This document shows, one piece after another, positions 8,747 through 16,213 of a stretch of DNA of 64,000 nt. A program made the position numbers and the translations under genes. The stretch covers positions 310,001 to 374,000 of the forward strand of contig NZ_WKJN01000001.1 of assembly GCF_009674495.1 (NCBI RefSeq), in the 5' to 3' direction. The notes under the pieces are model-generated. The model was not told the DNA's origin, did no database searches, and saw only the letters and a program-made list of their open reading frames with translations. This DNA comes from Duganella alba (lineage in GTDB: Bacteria; Pseudomonadota; Gammaproteobacteria; Burkholderiales; Burkholderiaceae_D). Position 1 is the stretch's first letter; each line of letters begins with the position of its first letter.

Positions 8747-10459
8747 TTACAGCGCGATATCCGGCACTTTTTTCACCTGGCCAGGCTGCTCGACAGGCGT
8801 CAGGCCCGGGACGAAGCTGTCCAGGCTTGGCGAGGCGATCGTCAGCTGCAGCGTTTCAGCGGTGGCGGCCCAGGTGGTCGCCAGCAACTGCGGGTTCTCG
8901 TTCAGCTTTTTGCCGTACGATGGCACGATCTCGTGGATTTTCGCCTGCCACGCATCGGTCTTCATCCGATCCGGGAAGACTTTCTCCAGCAGCGACAGCA
9001 TGATCGCCGGCGAAGTCGAGCCACCTGGCGAGGCGCCCAGCAATGCCGACACCGAGCGGTCTTCGGACACCACGACTTCGGTGCCCAGCTTCAGGACGCC
9101 GCCTTTGTCAGGCATGTTCTTGATGATCTGCACGCGCTGGCCCGCTTGCCACAGGCGCCAATCTTCGTCCTTGGCTTCAGGCATGTAGTGGCGCAGCGCC
9201 GCCATCTTGTCTTCGCGCGACAGTTCCAGCTGCTGCGCCAGATATTTGACCAGTGCGAACTCGTGGGCGCCGACCTGCAACTGCGGAATGATATTGGACG
9301 GCGTGGTGGCCTTGGCGATATCGAAATACGAGCCGTTCTTGAGGAACTTGGTCGACCAGGTGGCGAACGGTCCGAACAGCAGCACGGTTTTACCATCCAG
9401 CACGCGGGTATCCAGGTGCGGCACCGACATCGGCGGCGAACCGGTATCGGCCAGGCCGTAGACCTTGGCCAGGTGGCGCGAGGTGATGGCCGGATTGTCG
9501 GTCACCAGGAATTCGCCGCCGACCGGGAAGCCGCCGTATTGCTTCGCTTCAGGAATGCCCGACAACTGCAGCAGCGGCAGGGCGGCGCCGCCTGCGCCGA
9601 TGAAGATGTGGCGCGCATCGATGGTCTGGACCTTGGATTTGTCCTTGATGTCGAAGGCCGAGACGCGCCACGAGCCATCGTTGTTGCGGGTGATCGAGCG
9701 CACTTCATGGCCGGTCGAAATCTTGCTCTTCTGGCTCAGATGCTGGTAGAACTGGCGGGTGATCGAACCCAGGTTGACGTCGGTGCCGAGCGGCGAACGG
9801 GTGGCGGTGACCATTTCGTCCGGCTTGCGGCCTTCCATCATGATCGGCACCCATTCCTTGATCTTGGCCGGATCGGTGGTCATTTCCATGCCGGCGAACA
9901 GCGGCGAGGCCTTCAGGGCGGCGACGCGCTTGCGGATGAACTCGCGGTTCTCCGGACCGAACACCAGATTCATGTGCGGCGTCGAGTTGATGAATTCGCG
10001 CGGATTGCCCAGCACGCCCTTGCGCACCTGGTGCGACCAGAACTGGCGCGAAATCTGGAAATTCTCGTTGATGCCGATGGCTTGGGTGATGTGCACGACG
10101 CCCTTGTCGTCCATCGGCGTGTAGTTCAATTCGCACAGCGCGGAGTGGCCGGTGCCGGCGTTGTTCCAGCCGTTGGAGCTTTCTTCCGCCACCTTGTCGA
10201 GGCGCTCGAACACTTCGAAGGTCCAGCCTGGTTCCAGCTCGGTCAGATAGACGCCGAGCGTGGCGCTCATGATGCCGCCGCCGATCAGCAGCACGTCGAC
10301 CGAGCGGTCTGCCTTGTCGGCGCGGAACTGGCCGCCGAAGAACACCGAGTAACCGCCCCAGACGGCGGCGGCGCCGACAGCGGCCCCAATGAATTTGCGA
10401 CGGGAGAAACGCGTGCCGCTGGCAGGCGCTGCTGTATTGTTGTTATGTGCTTCGCTCAT
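8747..10459 (-). CDS. mqo: Malate:quinone oxidoreductase with Tat signal
   Basis: A 570-aa FAD-dependent enzyme oxidising malate to oxaloacetate with electrons passed to the quinone pool. FAD-binding VLLIGGGIMSATLG is at 56-69; GWNNAGTGHSALCELNYTP and NFQISRQFWS are signature blocks of Mqo. Unlike the cytoplasmic-face E. coli enzyme it begins with a twin-arginine signal: FSRRKFIGAAVGAAAVWGG at residues 18-36, so it is predicted to be exported. The start is preceded by AGAGG. Monocistronic; 137 bp separate it from the MarR gene. Confidence 0.93.
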   Translation of the reverse strand: MSEAHNNNTAAPASGTRFSRRKFIGAAVGAAAVWGGYSVFFGGQFRADKADRSVDVLLIGGGIMSATLGVYLTELEPGWTFEVFERLDKVAEESSNGWNNAGTGHSALCELNYTPMDDKGVVHITQAIGINENFQISRQFWSHQVRKGVLGNPREFINSTPHMNLVFGPENREFIRKRVAALKASPLFAGMEMTTDPAKIKEWVPIMMEGRKPDEMVTATRSPLGTDVNLGSITRQFYQHLSQKSKISTGHEVRSITRNNDGSWRVSAFDIKDKSKVQTIDARHIFIGAGGAALPLLQLSGIPEAKQYGGFPVGGEFLVTDNPAITSRHLAKVYGLADTGSPPMSVPHLDTRVLDGKTVLLFGPFATWSTKFLKNGSYFDIAKATTPSNIIPQLQVGAHEFALVKYLAQQLELSREDKMAALRHYMPEAKDEDWRLWQAGQRVQIIKNMPDKGGVLKLGTEVVVSEDRSVSALLGASPGGSTSPAIMLSLLEKVFPDRMKTDAWQAKIHEIVPSYGKKLNENPQLLATTWAATAETLQLTIASPSLDSFVPGLTPVEQPGQVKKVPDIAL

Positions 10460-10596
10460 GGGAGAGACCCCTCTAGTAAAGATTGCATGCGGCGGCCGCC
10501 GTCAAGCAAACGGTAGCGCGGGCGCAAACGGGTGAATTCGAGAATTTACTTTGCTGCAAGCGGCATAGCGCTGGTTGTATGCCGTGTTCTTGCAGA

Positions 10597-11034
10597 CTAC
10601 TGTCTCGCGTTGAGCAGAATTTTTTCCAGCGCACTTTTGAAGGCCAGCGCCTCCGGTTCGCTGAACCCCTTCAGCAACTGGCCGTAGACCTTGTGGATCG
10701 CGGCGTTGATCTGTGGGTAAAGCGCGGCGCCTTTTTCGGTCAGGGTAATATTGACCTGGCGCCGGTCGTCGCTGTCGCGCTCCCTGCGGACGATGCCTTT
10801 GAGCTCCATCCGGTCCAGCAAGCGCGACATCGGACCGGGTTCGATCCCGGCCAGCTGGCAAAATTCATTGACCGTTCGTGCCCGGTCACGCATCGCACCG
10901 ACGACCACGACAAACTGCGACGCTGTCAGGCCCAACGGGAGCATTTCTTTATCGAGCGCGGCGAAGACCGCATTGCGGGCCTGGCTGATCAGAAAGCCAA
11001 ACTGCCCATTTTGCAATTCTTCAACTGTTTGCAT
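10597..11034 (-). CDS. MarR family transcriptional regulator
   Basis: A 145-aa winged-helix repressor (150 aa if the GTG at 11049 is used). The DNA-binding region LTASQFVVVVGAMRDRARTVNEFCQLAGIEPGPMSRLLDRMELKGIV and the wing RRERDSDDRRQVNITLTEKG are typical. Neither start has a Shine-Dalgarno sequence; the ATG at 11034 is preferred because it leaves about a 30-nt leader after the promoter at 11071-11099, whereas the GTG leaves about 15. The palindrome inside that promoter spacer suggests autorepression. The inducer and other targets are unknown. Confidence 0.85.
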   Translation of the reverse strand: MQTVEELQNGQFGFLISQARNAVFAALDKEMLPLGLTASQFVVVVGAMRDRARTVNEFCQLAGIEPGPMSRLLDRMELKGIVRRERDSDDRRQVNITLTEKGAALYPQINAAIHKVYGQLLKGFSEPEALAFKSALEKILLNARQ

Positions 11035-11070
11035 AAGTTCAAGCGACACTCGATGCGATGATCAGTCTGA

Positions 11071-11099
11071 ATTATATTTACCTAGGCAATAGTTCACAA
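11071..11099 (-). promoter_or_regulatory. Sigma-70 promoter of the MarR gene with operator in the spacer
   Basis: On the minus strand, TTGTGA (11099-11094), a 17-bp spacer and a consensus TATAAT (11076-11071). The spacer contains TTGCCTAGGTAA (11089-11078), a near-perfect 12-bp palindrome of the size and position expected for MarR-family autorepression. Confidence 0.65.
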
Positions 11100-11316
11100 G
11101 TGTTTTCCCCTACGTGTTTTCCCTAGTCAAGGTTGGCAATAATGACGATGATGGATCAATCAATCTCACTTGCGCCCGTCATTTCAACGGAAATTTGGAA
11201 GGGGGAGGGGATTGCAGCATCTGATTTATTCGGCACTTCCCAGAAAGAGTGATCACGAACTGTAAAGTAATCTACAACAAGCCTGCGGGCGTGTCATCCA
11301 GTTGAAGTCCATCTTG
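11100..11316. other. Gap with no recognised gene
   Basis: About 217 bp between the MarR promoter and the end of the 565-aa gene. A short direct repeat of GTGTTTTCCC occurs near its left end; no open frame, hairpin terminator or RNA gene was recognised. Confidence 0.5.
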
Positions 11317-13014
11317 TTACATGCTGTGTACCGCCAACTGGTACTTGACCAGACTGCCCCAGTCGCAATCCATGTTTGGGAAACTGATGGTTTCGGAGCC
11401 AAGCTGTAGCGTCACCTGTCCCCATTGTGGTTTGGCCTCGGTGACGATACGGTCTATCAGCGCGTGGCTGTCGGAAGCGAATGTTCGTAGCGCCCGTGTC
11501 GAATTTTCTTGCACCAGATGGGCGAGGAGGGCGAGGTTGAGCGGTGCTACGGCGGACAATGACGGCCAGATGTTGTCCGTGCCAAATCCGGCCCAGCAAA
11601 GCACGACGTCCACCACTTGAACATCCTCGACAAAATGCCCCAATGCGGCGGCCAAGATACTGTTCTGCTGTTCCTTGTCGAGTTTCCTGAAGTTTTGCAG
11701 TTGCTTGAGTCCTTCTTTGACACGCACTTCAACGCGCGTTGTCATGCGGGCGCCATCCGGCGCAATGGCGGCCTTGATCTGGACGTGTAAAATACAGTTC
11801 TCTGACTGCCGGTAGACCAATAAGTCGAACTCGCCTTTTCCCCAAGAATAATTTTGAACAACTTGCACGTCGGTTAAATGGTTAAATATCCGGACTGCCA
11901 TCTCCGTCAGTTGCGGTTCCAGCAAAGGCGAAACGTGCTCGTCGAATTTTCGTTGATCGGTGTTCAGTACTGCGTACAGAATGTTCCGAGACGACATCAT
12001 TCCACGCAAAGCCCACGGGTTGACCAGCAGTCGCGTGCCGACACGGCAAATGGGTGGGAAAAATCCTTCGCCACCATTGTCGATGTTGGGCGGTGAAATG
12101 GCATACACGTCCATCAGGGCGCCGTACTGATCAGTATTGAGGTCCGCGTACTCCATCACGGAGCGTGCCAAGGCATCCTCTTCAAGATAAGGCGCGACCC
12201 AATCATAAGGGTTGATCTGCATCTGGTCCTCCCTCTCTGGAAATTTTTCAAGATGCCGCCTAATGGCGTTGGACATGCCAATATGAACCGACGCGAAGCC
12301 GTGCCAAAAAGCGCGAAAACGCCGGAATTGCTCGGTGCTGACACCCAGTGCAAGCAACATTGCGGCATCGGACAATGGCGAACACTCCAGCGCTAAACGG
12401 ACGAACGACTCCGCACATTTATACGTCATCTGCCTTACGACATCGAGTGAAGGTTCTTGTCCAGTGGCTACGCACTGGTCATAAAACGCGCAATAGGGAT
12501 GCTGAATGTCGATTGTGATCGGCAGCGCCAGGCGACTGATGATGATGTCTTTTTGCTCCGCCTGCTGAATGGTCACCGTTTTCCACAGCAACGTGATTGA
12601 ATCGTTATCCTTTTGAATGCTATAAAAGCCTCGCCAAGCAAAGGGAGCAATTTCGCAAAAATGCGCGTAGTCTAATAGCAGTTTTATTTCGTGCATCATC
12701 ATCTGGTGATCCTCGCCGATGTCGACCTGATCATTTGTAGTATCGTCAGATGGGCAGTTGGAAAAGGTCTTCAACAGATAGGAAAAGCGCGAAACCAAAG
12801 AAGGCCCAACGTTCCCGTGCGGGGCGGCGTCAACCTTACTACACGCTGCATTGAGTAATCCACACAAATGGAGAAATGGAATCTTCACTGGGAGCGACTT
12901 GATTTTCAAGTTCTGTATCGCGGCGTCGAATGCGCCTTCAAAAACTTGCAGTATATTTTTTTCGGTTGCATTCATGTGTGTTGGCCGAGGTGCGTTTTGG
13001 ACGATGCGTTGCAT
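11317..13014 (-). CDS. Unrecognised protein with PD-(D/E)XK-like nuclease motif
   Basis: A 565-aa soluble protein of no family I recognise; a second possible start (MNATEKNILQ) is at 12975, and neither has a Shine-Dalgarno sequence. Near residues 394-415 it contains GEFDLLVYR, a hydrophobic strand, then HVQIKAA: the acidic Asp397 followed by Gln413-x-Lys415 resembles the D...(E/Q)xK core of restriction-like nucleases such as Mrr, and a helix with basic residues follows. The first 390 residues are helical and lack motifs I know. It lies between the MarR gene and the left prophage attachment site, outside the phage by the attachment-site model. Codon use is less GC-biased than the host core genes, suggesting acquired DNA. 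A defence or DNA-repair role is possible but unproven. Confidence 0.6.
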   Translation of the reverse strand: MQRIVQNAPRPTHMNATEKNILQVFEGAFDAAIQNLKIKSLPVKIPFLHLCGLLNAACSKVDAAPHGNVGPSLVSRFSYLLKTFSNCPSDDTTNDQVDIGEDHQMMMHEIKLLLDYAHFCEIAPFAWRGFYSIQKDNDSITLLWKTVTIQQAEQKDIIISRLALPITIDIQHPYCAFYDQCVATGQEPSLDVVRQMTYKCAESFVRLALECSPLSDAAMLLALGVSTEQFRRFRAFWHGFASVHIGMSNAIRRHLEKFPEREDQMQINPYDWVAPYLEEDALARSVMEYADLNTDQYGALMDVYAISPPNIDNGGEGFFPPICRVGTRLLVNPWALRGMMSSRNILYAVLNTDQRKFDEHVSPLLEPQLTEMAVRIFNHLTDVQVVQNYSWGKGEFDLLVYRQSENCILHVQIKAAIAPDGARMTTRVEVRVKEGLKQLQNFRKLDKEQQNSILAAALGHFVEDVQVVDVVLCWAGFGTDNIWPSLSAVAPLNLALLAHLVQENSTRALRTFASDSHALIDRIVTEAKPQWGQVTLQLGSETISFPNMDCDWGSLVKYQLAVHSM

Positions 13015-13114
13015 GTTGCATTGTGCGGCAATGATAATAACAGGGCAGATGCACCGGTTTGCAGTGGCACAGGATGAAAACGGGCGTGTAAAAAAGAGGA
13101 TGATGCCAAATTCA

Positions 13115-13142
13115 ATTTTACATAACGTAAATTGCTTGTGAC
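13115..13142. other. Left Xer/dif-like attachment site of the prophage
   Basis: Arm ATTTTACATAA (one mismatch to the E. coli XerD arm ATTTAACATAA), centre CGTAAA, then a degenerate XerC-side arm TTGCTTGTGAC. The centre is identical to that of the site at 21845-21872. The last codons of the phage repressor gene lie within it. Confidence 0.7.
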
Positions 13143-13513
13143 GCTACCGTCGAAGTAGGACTGTAGGTACGGGCTTCCGCATTTTCAGGTGTCAAAAATA
13201 AACTGACACCGGCCACCAGCAGGGCGCTAGCCGCCGTCGCGGCCATCCGTTTCGAAAAAACCGTCCATAGCGATTCCTGACCGGCTTTCTCAGCGCGGTC
13301 AATGTCCGCAGCCATGATCACTTGCATCGTTTGATGCTCGTCGAATTCCAGCGCCATCGACACGGCCAAGCAGGTTTCGTTGTCCATGACGCGCCCACCT
13401 TTCAGGTACTGGTGCACCGCAGGTTCGCTCTTGCCGAGCTTCAGTGCCAGTGCTGCGTTGGTCTTCAGACCGTATTTTTCGCGCACAGCTTCTAAATATT
13501 TCACGCTTTTCAT
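13118..13513 (-). CDS. Prophage repressor-like HTH protein with C-terminal membrane segment
   Basis: A 131-aa protein whose first 75 residues form a Cro/XRE-type helix-turn-helix (NAALALKLGKSEPAVHQYLKG), of the kind seen in DUF3693-type regulators of filamentous phages. Residues about 95-115 (MAATAASALLVAGVSLFL) form a single membrane segment, an unusual addition for a repressor. The start at 13513 is chosen because AAGGAG stands seven bases upstream; the longer frame to 13531 would contain this signal. It is transcribed away from the rest of the phage, and three palindromic sites lie just upstream. Its stop codon is inside the left attachment site. Confidence 0.75.
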   Translation of the reverse strand: MKSVKYLEAVREKYGLKTNAALALKLGKSEPAVHQYLKGGRVMDNETCLAVSMALEFDEHQTMQVIMAADIDRAEKAGQESLWTVFSKRMAATAASALLVAGVSLFLTPENAEARTYSPTSTVASQAIYVM

Positions 13514-13532
13514 GTTCTGGCTCCTTGACAAT

Positions 13533-13581
13533 CTTTACATCCGTAAAGTACTTTACGCCTGTAAAGTTTTCAGGTGTAAAG
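13533..13581. promoter_or_regulatory. Three tandem operator-like palindromes and candidate early promoter
   Basis: CTTTAC-N4-GTAAAG occurs perfectly at 13533-13548 and 13551-13566, and with a degenerate left arm at 13566-13581. On the plus strand TTGACA at 13525-13530 and TACTTT at 13549-13554 (18-bp spacer) could be the phage early promoter, with the first palindrome in its spacer. The arrangement suits binding by the adjacent HTH repressor. Confidence 0.65.
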
Positions 13582-13639
13582 CTATGACGAATCCTATTGG
13601 TTTACCCAGTGTTGGTCAACAGCCAATTCTCTCGAATTG

Positions 13640-13831
13640 TCACAGTGTTGGTTCTTTGGGTTCCCAGTCGTTTTCGTGCTCGGCTTCGATGCGTTTGCTT
13701 CGCTCGTATTTGCGGCCCGCGTTGAACGCTAACACAGCAATAAATAGTGTTACCAAAAAATCTATCAGCATGTTGGTCATCAGCATGTCCATCGCAGCCA
13801 GCATGTGCGCCTTGATGAAGAAAATATCCAT
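13640..13831 (-). CDS. Small predicted membrane protein (prophage)
   Basis: A 63-aa frame with one membrane helix (LIDFLVTLFIAVLAFNAG) followed by basic residues (RKYERSKR) and an acidic tail. Codon use on this strand is coding-like. There is no clear ribosome site, and the start overlaps the start of the plus-strand gene at 13830 by two bases. No family recognised. If real, it would be divergent from the phage genes and co-oriented with the repressor. Confidence 0.4.
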   Translation of the reverse strand: MDIFFIKAHMLAAMDMLMTNMLIDFLVTLFIAVLAFNAGRKYERSKRIEAEHENDWEPKEPTL

Positions 13832-14048
13832 GAAATTGCCCGTTGGAAAAGATCAGTCGCAGTATGCCACAGGGGCGGCTGACGCCGACCTGTACGTCAT
13901 TGAGGCGCGTGCCGTTGGCTCCCAGGATTGGTATTCCTTCAGCTCGGTGCCGGCGCCGGCTTCCGAAAATGCCGCCGATGTGAAGCGCTTGAACTCCAGC
14001 GATTCCTCGACCGTCTACCGCTCCGCCCTGGTGAGGGCCGGAGCATGA
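13830..14048 (+). CDS. Small prophage protein of unknown function
   Basis: A 72-aa hydrophilic protein (MKLPVGKDQSQYATG... to ...VYRSALVRAGA) with no membrane segment and no known motif. The start at 13830 is used because a GAAG-rich sequence lies upstream; an in-frame ATG at 13815 is possible. It heads the early gene string: its stop overlaps the next start (ATGA). Confidence 0.6.
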   Translation: MKLPVGKDQSQYATGAADADLYVIEARAVGSQDWYSFSSVPAPASENAADVKRLNSSDSSTVYRSALVRAGA

Positions 14049-14188
14049 CCACTCCGAACATGACCGATTTGCAGCTGGAAGAGTACATGGTACTCGTCGC
14101 CTCCAAGGTGGCCCAGCTGGGCATCCACTACGTCAATCGTCAGATTGCCTGGGCTGAAGAACAACTGCGCTTGCGGGGTGTCGTGTGA
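14045..14188 (+). CDS. Small prophage protein of unknown function
   Basis: A 47-aa amphipathic, Gln/Glu-rich helical protein (MTTPNMTDLQLEEYMVLVAS...). Coupled to the preceding gene by an ATGA overlap, with GGAG five bases upstream, and to the next by a GTGA overlap. Unrecognised. Confidence 0.6.
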   Translation: MTTPNMTDLQLEEYMVLVASKVAQLGIHYVNRQIAWAEEQLRLRGVV

Positions 14189-14295
14189 GTGCTGAACAGC
14201 TTGAGCGTATTGGTTCGGTGTGTGACGTGGTTCGTACTTGCTGCGTTGTGTTTTTGTCGCTGGTTTGGGCGATCCAGAACCGAGGTGATAAATGA
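14185..14295 (+). CDS. 36-aa membrane protein with GTG start
   Basis: GTG-initiated 37-codon frame overlapping both neighbours by four bases (GTGA upstream, ATGA downstream). It contains one hydrophobic segment (TCCVVFLSLVWAI) between a charged N-terminus and a basic tail. The double overlap is the main evidence that it is real. It directly precedes the replication gene. Function unknown. Confidence 0.55.
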   Translation: MSAEQLERIGSVCDVVRTCCVVFLSLVWAIQNRGDK

Positions 14296-15335
14296 GGGCC
14301 GGAGGTGCTGCACGTGCGTGCGGCGCAGCCGCGCGCGCGGGTAGTGCCGCAGGCTCCCCCCGTACTGTAATACGGGGGGAAAGTGACCACAGTCAGCGGC
14401 TGGCGATCATCGACTGGCTCCGTTTTACCTTCCTGCCTTCGATGTCCGCGCTCGATACGATGGAGCAGCTCAAGCGGTACTTCGCGCTCTGGTTTCCGCT
14501 GCCGGTGAATTTCATCCCTGCTGAGAAGGGGCTGTACGGCTACAAGCAAACCTATGACGTGATGGTCTGGAAGGATGCGCAACTGATTCGCGTGGCCATC
14601 GTCGGCATGGGCGGGACCAGTACCGGCAACACGATGATGGTGGACCTGTCCGGCAAGGGCTGTTCGTTGGTGAGTGACTGGCAGGCCGTCTACGCCACCA
14701 TGCAGGATCTCGATGCGCGTATCACCCGTGCTGACACCGCGCTCGATCTCATGGAGGGCTTCACGCTCGATCAGTTCGACGATCTGTACAGGGCAGGGGA
14801 GTTCAACTGCGGTGGTCGCATTCCGACTCGGCGTTACATGGAGGGCGGTCACAGCGGTGATTTGCACGCCAATGGTCGGACGATGTACCTCGGGAAGAAG
14901 GCCAACGGTAAAGAGCTTTGCATCTATGAGAAGGGCAAGCAGTTGGGAGACTCCACCAGCGAATGGCTGCGTGTAGAGATTCGCTTCGGCAATCGTGACC
15001 GTGTTATTCCTCATGACATCGTACTCGATCCGACAACGTACTTCGCTGGTGGCTTCATTGCCCTGGAGACGCTGGTGGACACGATCAAGACCAAGATCAA
15101 GACCGAACAGCGCGACATCGTCAGCGAGGAGCGGACCATTGTGCTGAAGCGCCTGACGCATTATCTGACCGCTTCCTATGGCAAGACTTTATACCAGCTC
15201 GCGCACGAGCTGAAGATGGATTACAAGGCCCTTTACGAGCTGCTGAGAGTACCTGGTGTACCTGCCCGTTTAGAAAAATCCGTTGTGGCCGACGGCGTGA
15301 ACCGGGCGCACGATCCTGCCCATTCTGAGGAGTAG
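14292..15335 (+). CDS. Phage replication initiation protein (Rep_trans / RstA-like)
   Basis: A 347-aa rolling-circle initiator predicted to nick the replicative form and start plus-strand synthesis. Family marks are IIDWLRFTFLP (about 40-50), GRTMYLGKKANGKELCIYEKGKQLGD and WLRVEIRFGNRDRVIPHDIVLDPTTYFAGGF, as in PF02486-type replication factors including CTX phage RstA. GAGGTG lies six bases upstream of the ATG. The first 35 residues are low-complexity (Ala/Gly/Arg-rich) and come from a GC-rich, hairpin-forming DNA segment, so this end may serve mainly as a DNA signal. Coupled to the upstream 36-aa gene. Confidence 0.88.
   Translation: MRAGGAARACGAAARAGSAAGSPRTVIRGESDHSQRLAIIDWLRFTFLPSMSALDTMEQLKRYFALWFPLPVNFIPAEKGLYGYKQTYDVMVWKDAQLIRVAIVGMGGTSTGNTMMVDLSGKGCSLVSDWQAVYATMQDLDARITRADTALDLMEGFTLDQFDDLYRAGEFNCGGRIPTRRYMEGGHSGDLHANGRTMYLGKKANGKELCIYEKGKQLGDSTSEWLRVEIRFGNRDRVIPHDIVLDPTTYFAGGFIALETLVDTIKTKIKTEQRDIVSEERTIVLKRLTHYLTASYGKTLYQLAHELKMDYKALYELLRVPGVPARLEKSVVADGVNRAHDPAHSEE
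14355..14380. repeat. Strong hairpin inside the 5' end of rep
   Basis: Perfect 10-bp stem TCCCCCCGTA / TACGGGGGGA with the 6-base loop CTGTAA, preceded by a GC-rich stretch from about 14310. A candidate plus-strand origin, nick site or packaging hairpin. Confidence 0.6.
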
Positions 15336-15339
15336 TCTC

Positions 15340-15648
15340 ATGTTGGTAAAAGCTGAAGCGACCGTTCGCGGCGCAAAAATGTTCAAAGGTCAGATGGATG
15401 ACGGCAAGAAGATCGACAGCGGCAAACTGTTTGTCGAAATGGTGTTGAAGGAAAGCGATAACGCGTTCGGGATGTGCACCGAAGCGATGAAGTGCAAAGA
15501 CTCGTCGGTGGTTGAGTCGATCAAGCATACGACTTTCCCGTTCATTGCTGAACTGGACATCGATGTGGTGAGCGGCTCCAAGGGCATGGAACAGGTCGTC
15601 CTGGCTGTGCGTCCTATGCAAGCAATCAAGGCTGCTGCGAAGGCCTAA
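15340..15648 (+). CDS. Phage single-stranded DNA-binding protein (pV-like)
   Basis: A 102-aa protein immediately after rep, with GAGGAG nine bases before the ATG. It has the size, position and beta-rich, Lys-containing composition of gene V-type proteins, which coat plus strands and switch replication from RF to virion DNA. No residue-level signature was identified, so the call rests mainly on synteny and size. Confidence 0.7.
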   Translation: MLVKAEATVRGAKMFKGQMDDGKKIDSGKLFVEMVLKESDNAFGMCTEAMKCKDSSVVESIKHTTFPFIAELDIDVVSGSKGMEQVVLAVRPMQAIKAAAKA

Positions 15649-15650
15649 TT

Positions 15651-15926
15651 GTGGCCCAGGTGCTTACGAGGGTTCTAGTGTGTGTTCCTGGCAGTGGTGG
15701 TGGTCTGTATGTCGGGAGTACCAATGTTCGTTGTTCTGCACCTGATGGTACACAGGGAATCATTACCTACAGGGATGTCTACTTGTCGGACCAGCCTATT
15801 GTCGTCAGTAGTGGCGGCAGTTCTTCAGGAGGTAGTACGGCCGTGAACGTCAGCGCAGATATTTTCATTGGAGCTTTGCTTGTGCTGTGCTTCGCGCTCG
15901 GTTGGATCGCAGGAGGCCAGCGGTGA
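15651..15926 (+). CDS. Inovirus membrane protein with C-terminal anchor
   Basis: A 91-aa GTG-initiated protein with GAAGG about nine bases upstream. A Gly/Ser-rich middle (SSGGSSSGGST, about 53-63) leads to one C-terminal membrane helix (IFIGALLVLCFALGWIAG). Its place between the ssDNA-binding protein and the coat gene suits a minor virion or assembly protein. Stop overlaps the next GTG start. Confidence 0.6.
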   Translation: MAQVLTRVLVCVPGSGGGLYVGSTNVRCSAPDGTQGIITYRDVYLSDQPIVVSSGGSSSGGSTAVNVSADIFIGALLVLCFALGWIAGGQR

Positions 15927-16033
15927 GCCATCTGTTCAGTGCATTGTGGCCTGTCGTGTTTCTGGCCGTCCTGTTCGTGTGCGGCATGTATTTAGTGCGG
16001 TATATCTTGCGTCGCTTCTTGGGGGGCAAATGA
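15923..16033 (+). CDS. 36-aa inovirus membrane protein (pVII/pIX-like)
   Basis: GTG start preceded by a perfect AGGAGG (seven-base spacing). The 36 residues are one membrane helix (LWPVVFLAVLFVCGMYLV) followed by a basic tail (RYILRRF). Overlaps both neighbours (GTGA, ATGA). Size and position match the tip proteins pVII/pIX of Ff phages; similarity at residue level is not claimed. Confidence 0.65.
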   Translation: MSHLFSALWPVVFLAVLFVCGMYLVRYILRRFLGGK

Positions 16034-16146
16034 GCTCTTTTACCTACTTGCAGATTATTGCGCTGTGCTTCACTGCGTTCGGTGTTGGCTACGGCGGCGG
16101 ATCGTTGGTTCGCATTGCTCGGCGTGCTGTCGAGACGTTAGATTAA
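16030..16146 (+). CDS. 38-aa inovirus membrane protein (pVII/pIX-like)
   Basis: Starts by ATGA overlap with the 36-aa gene, with a G-rich ribosome site upstream. The first 27 residues (YLQIIALCFTAFGVGYGGG) are hydrophobic, followed by VRIARRAVETLD. A second candidate minor tip protein. Confidence 0.65.
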   Translation: MSSFTYLQIIALCFTAFGVGYGGGSLVRIARRAVETLD

Positions 16147-16213
16147 TTTCGTTGTGTTGAGCTGCGCTGGCCGCACAGCTCTCCTAAGTAGGCCTAACTT
16201 TTTGGAGTTTGTT

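Noticed and set aside
13380..14048. A 222-aa plus-strand protein covering the phage control region
   Set aside because: Its first 150 codons run antisense to the repressor and across the operators; only the part from 13830 is protein-like.
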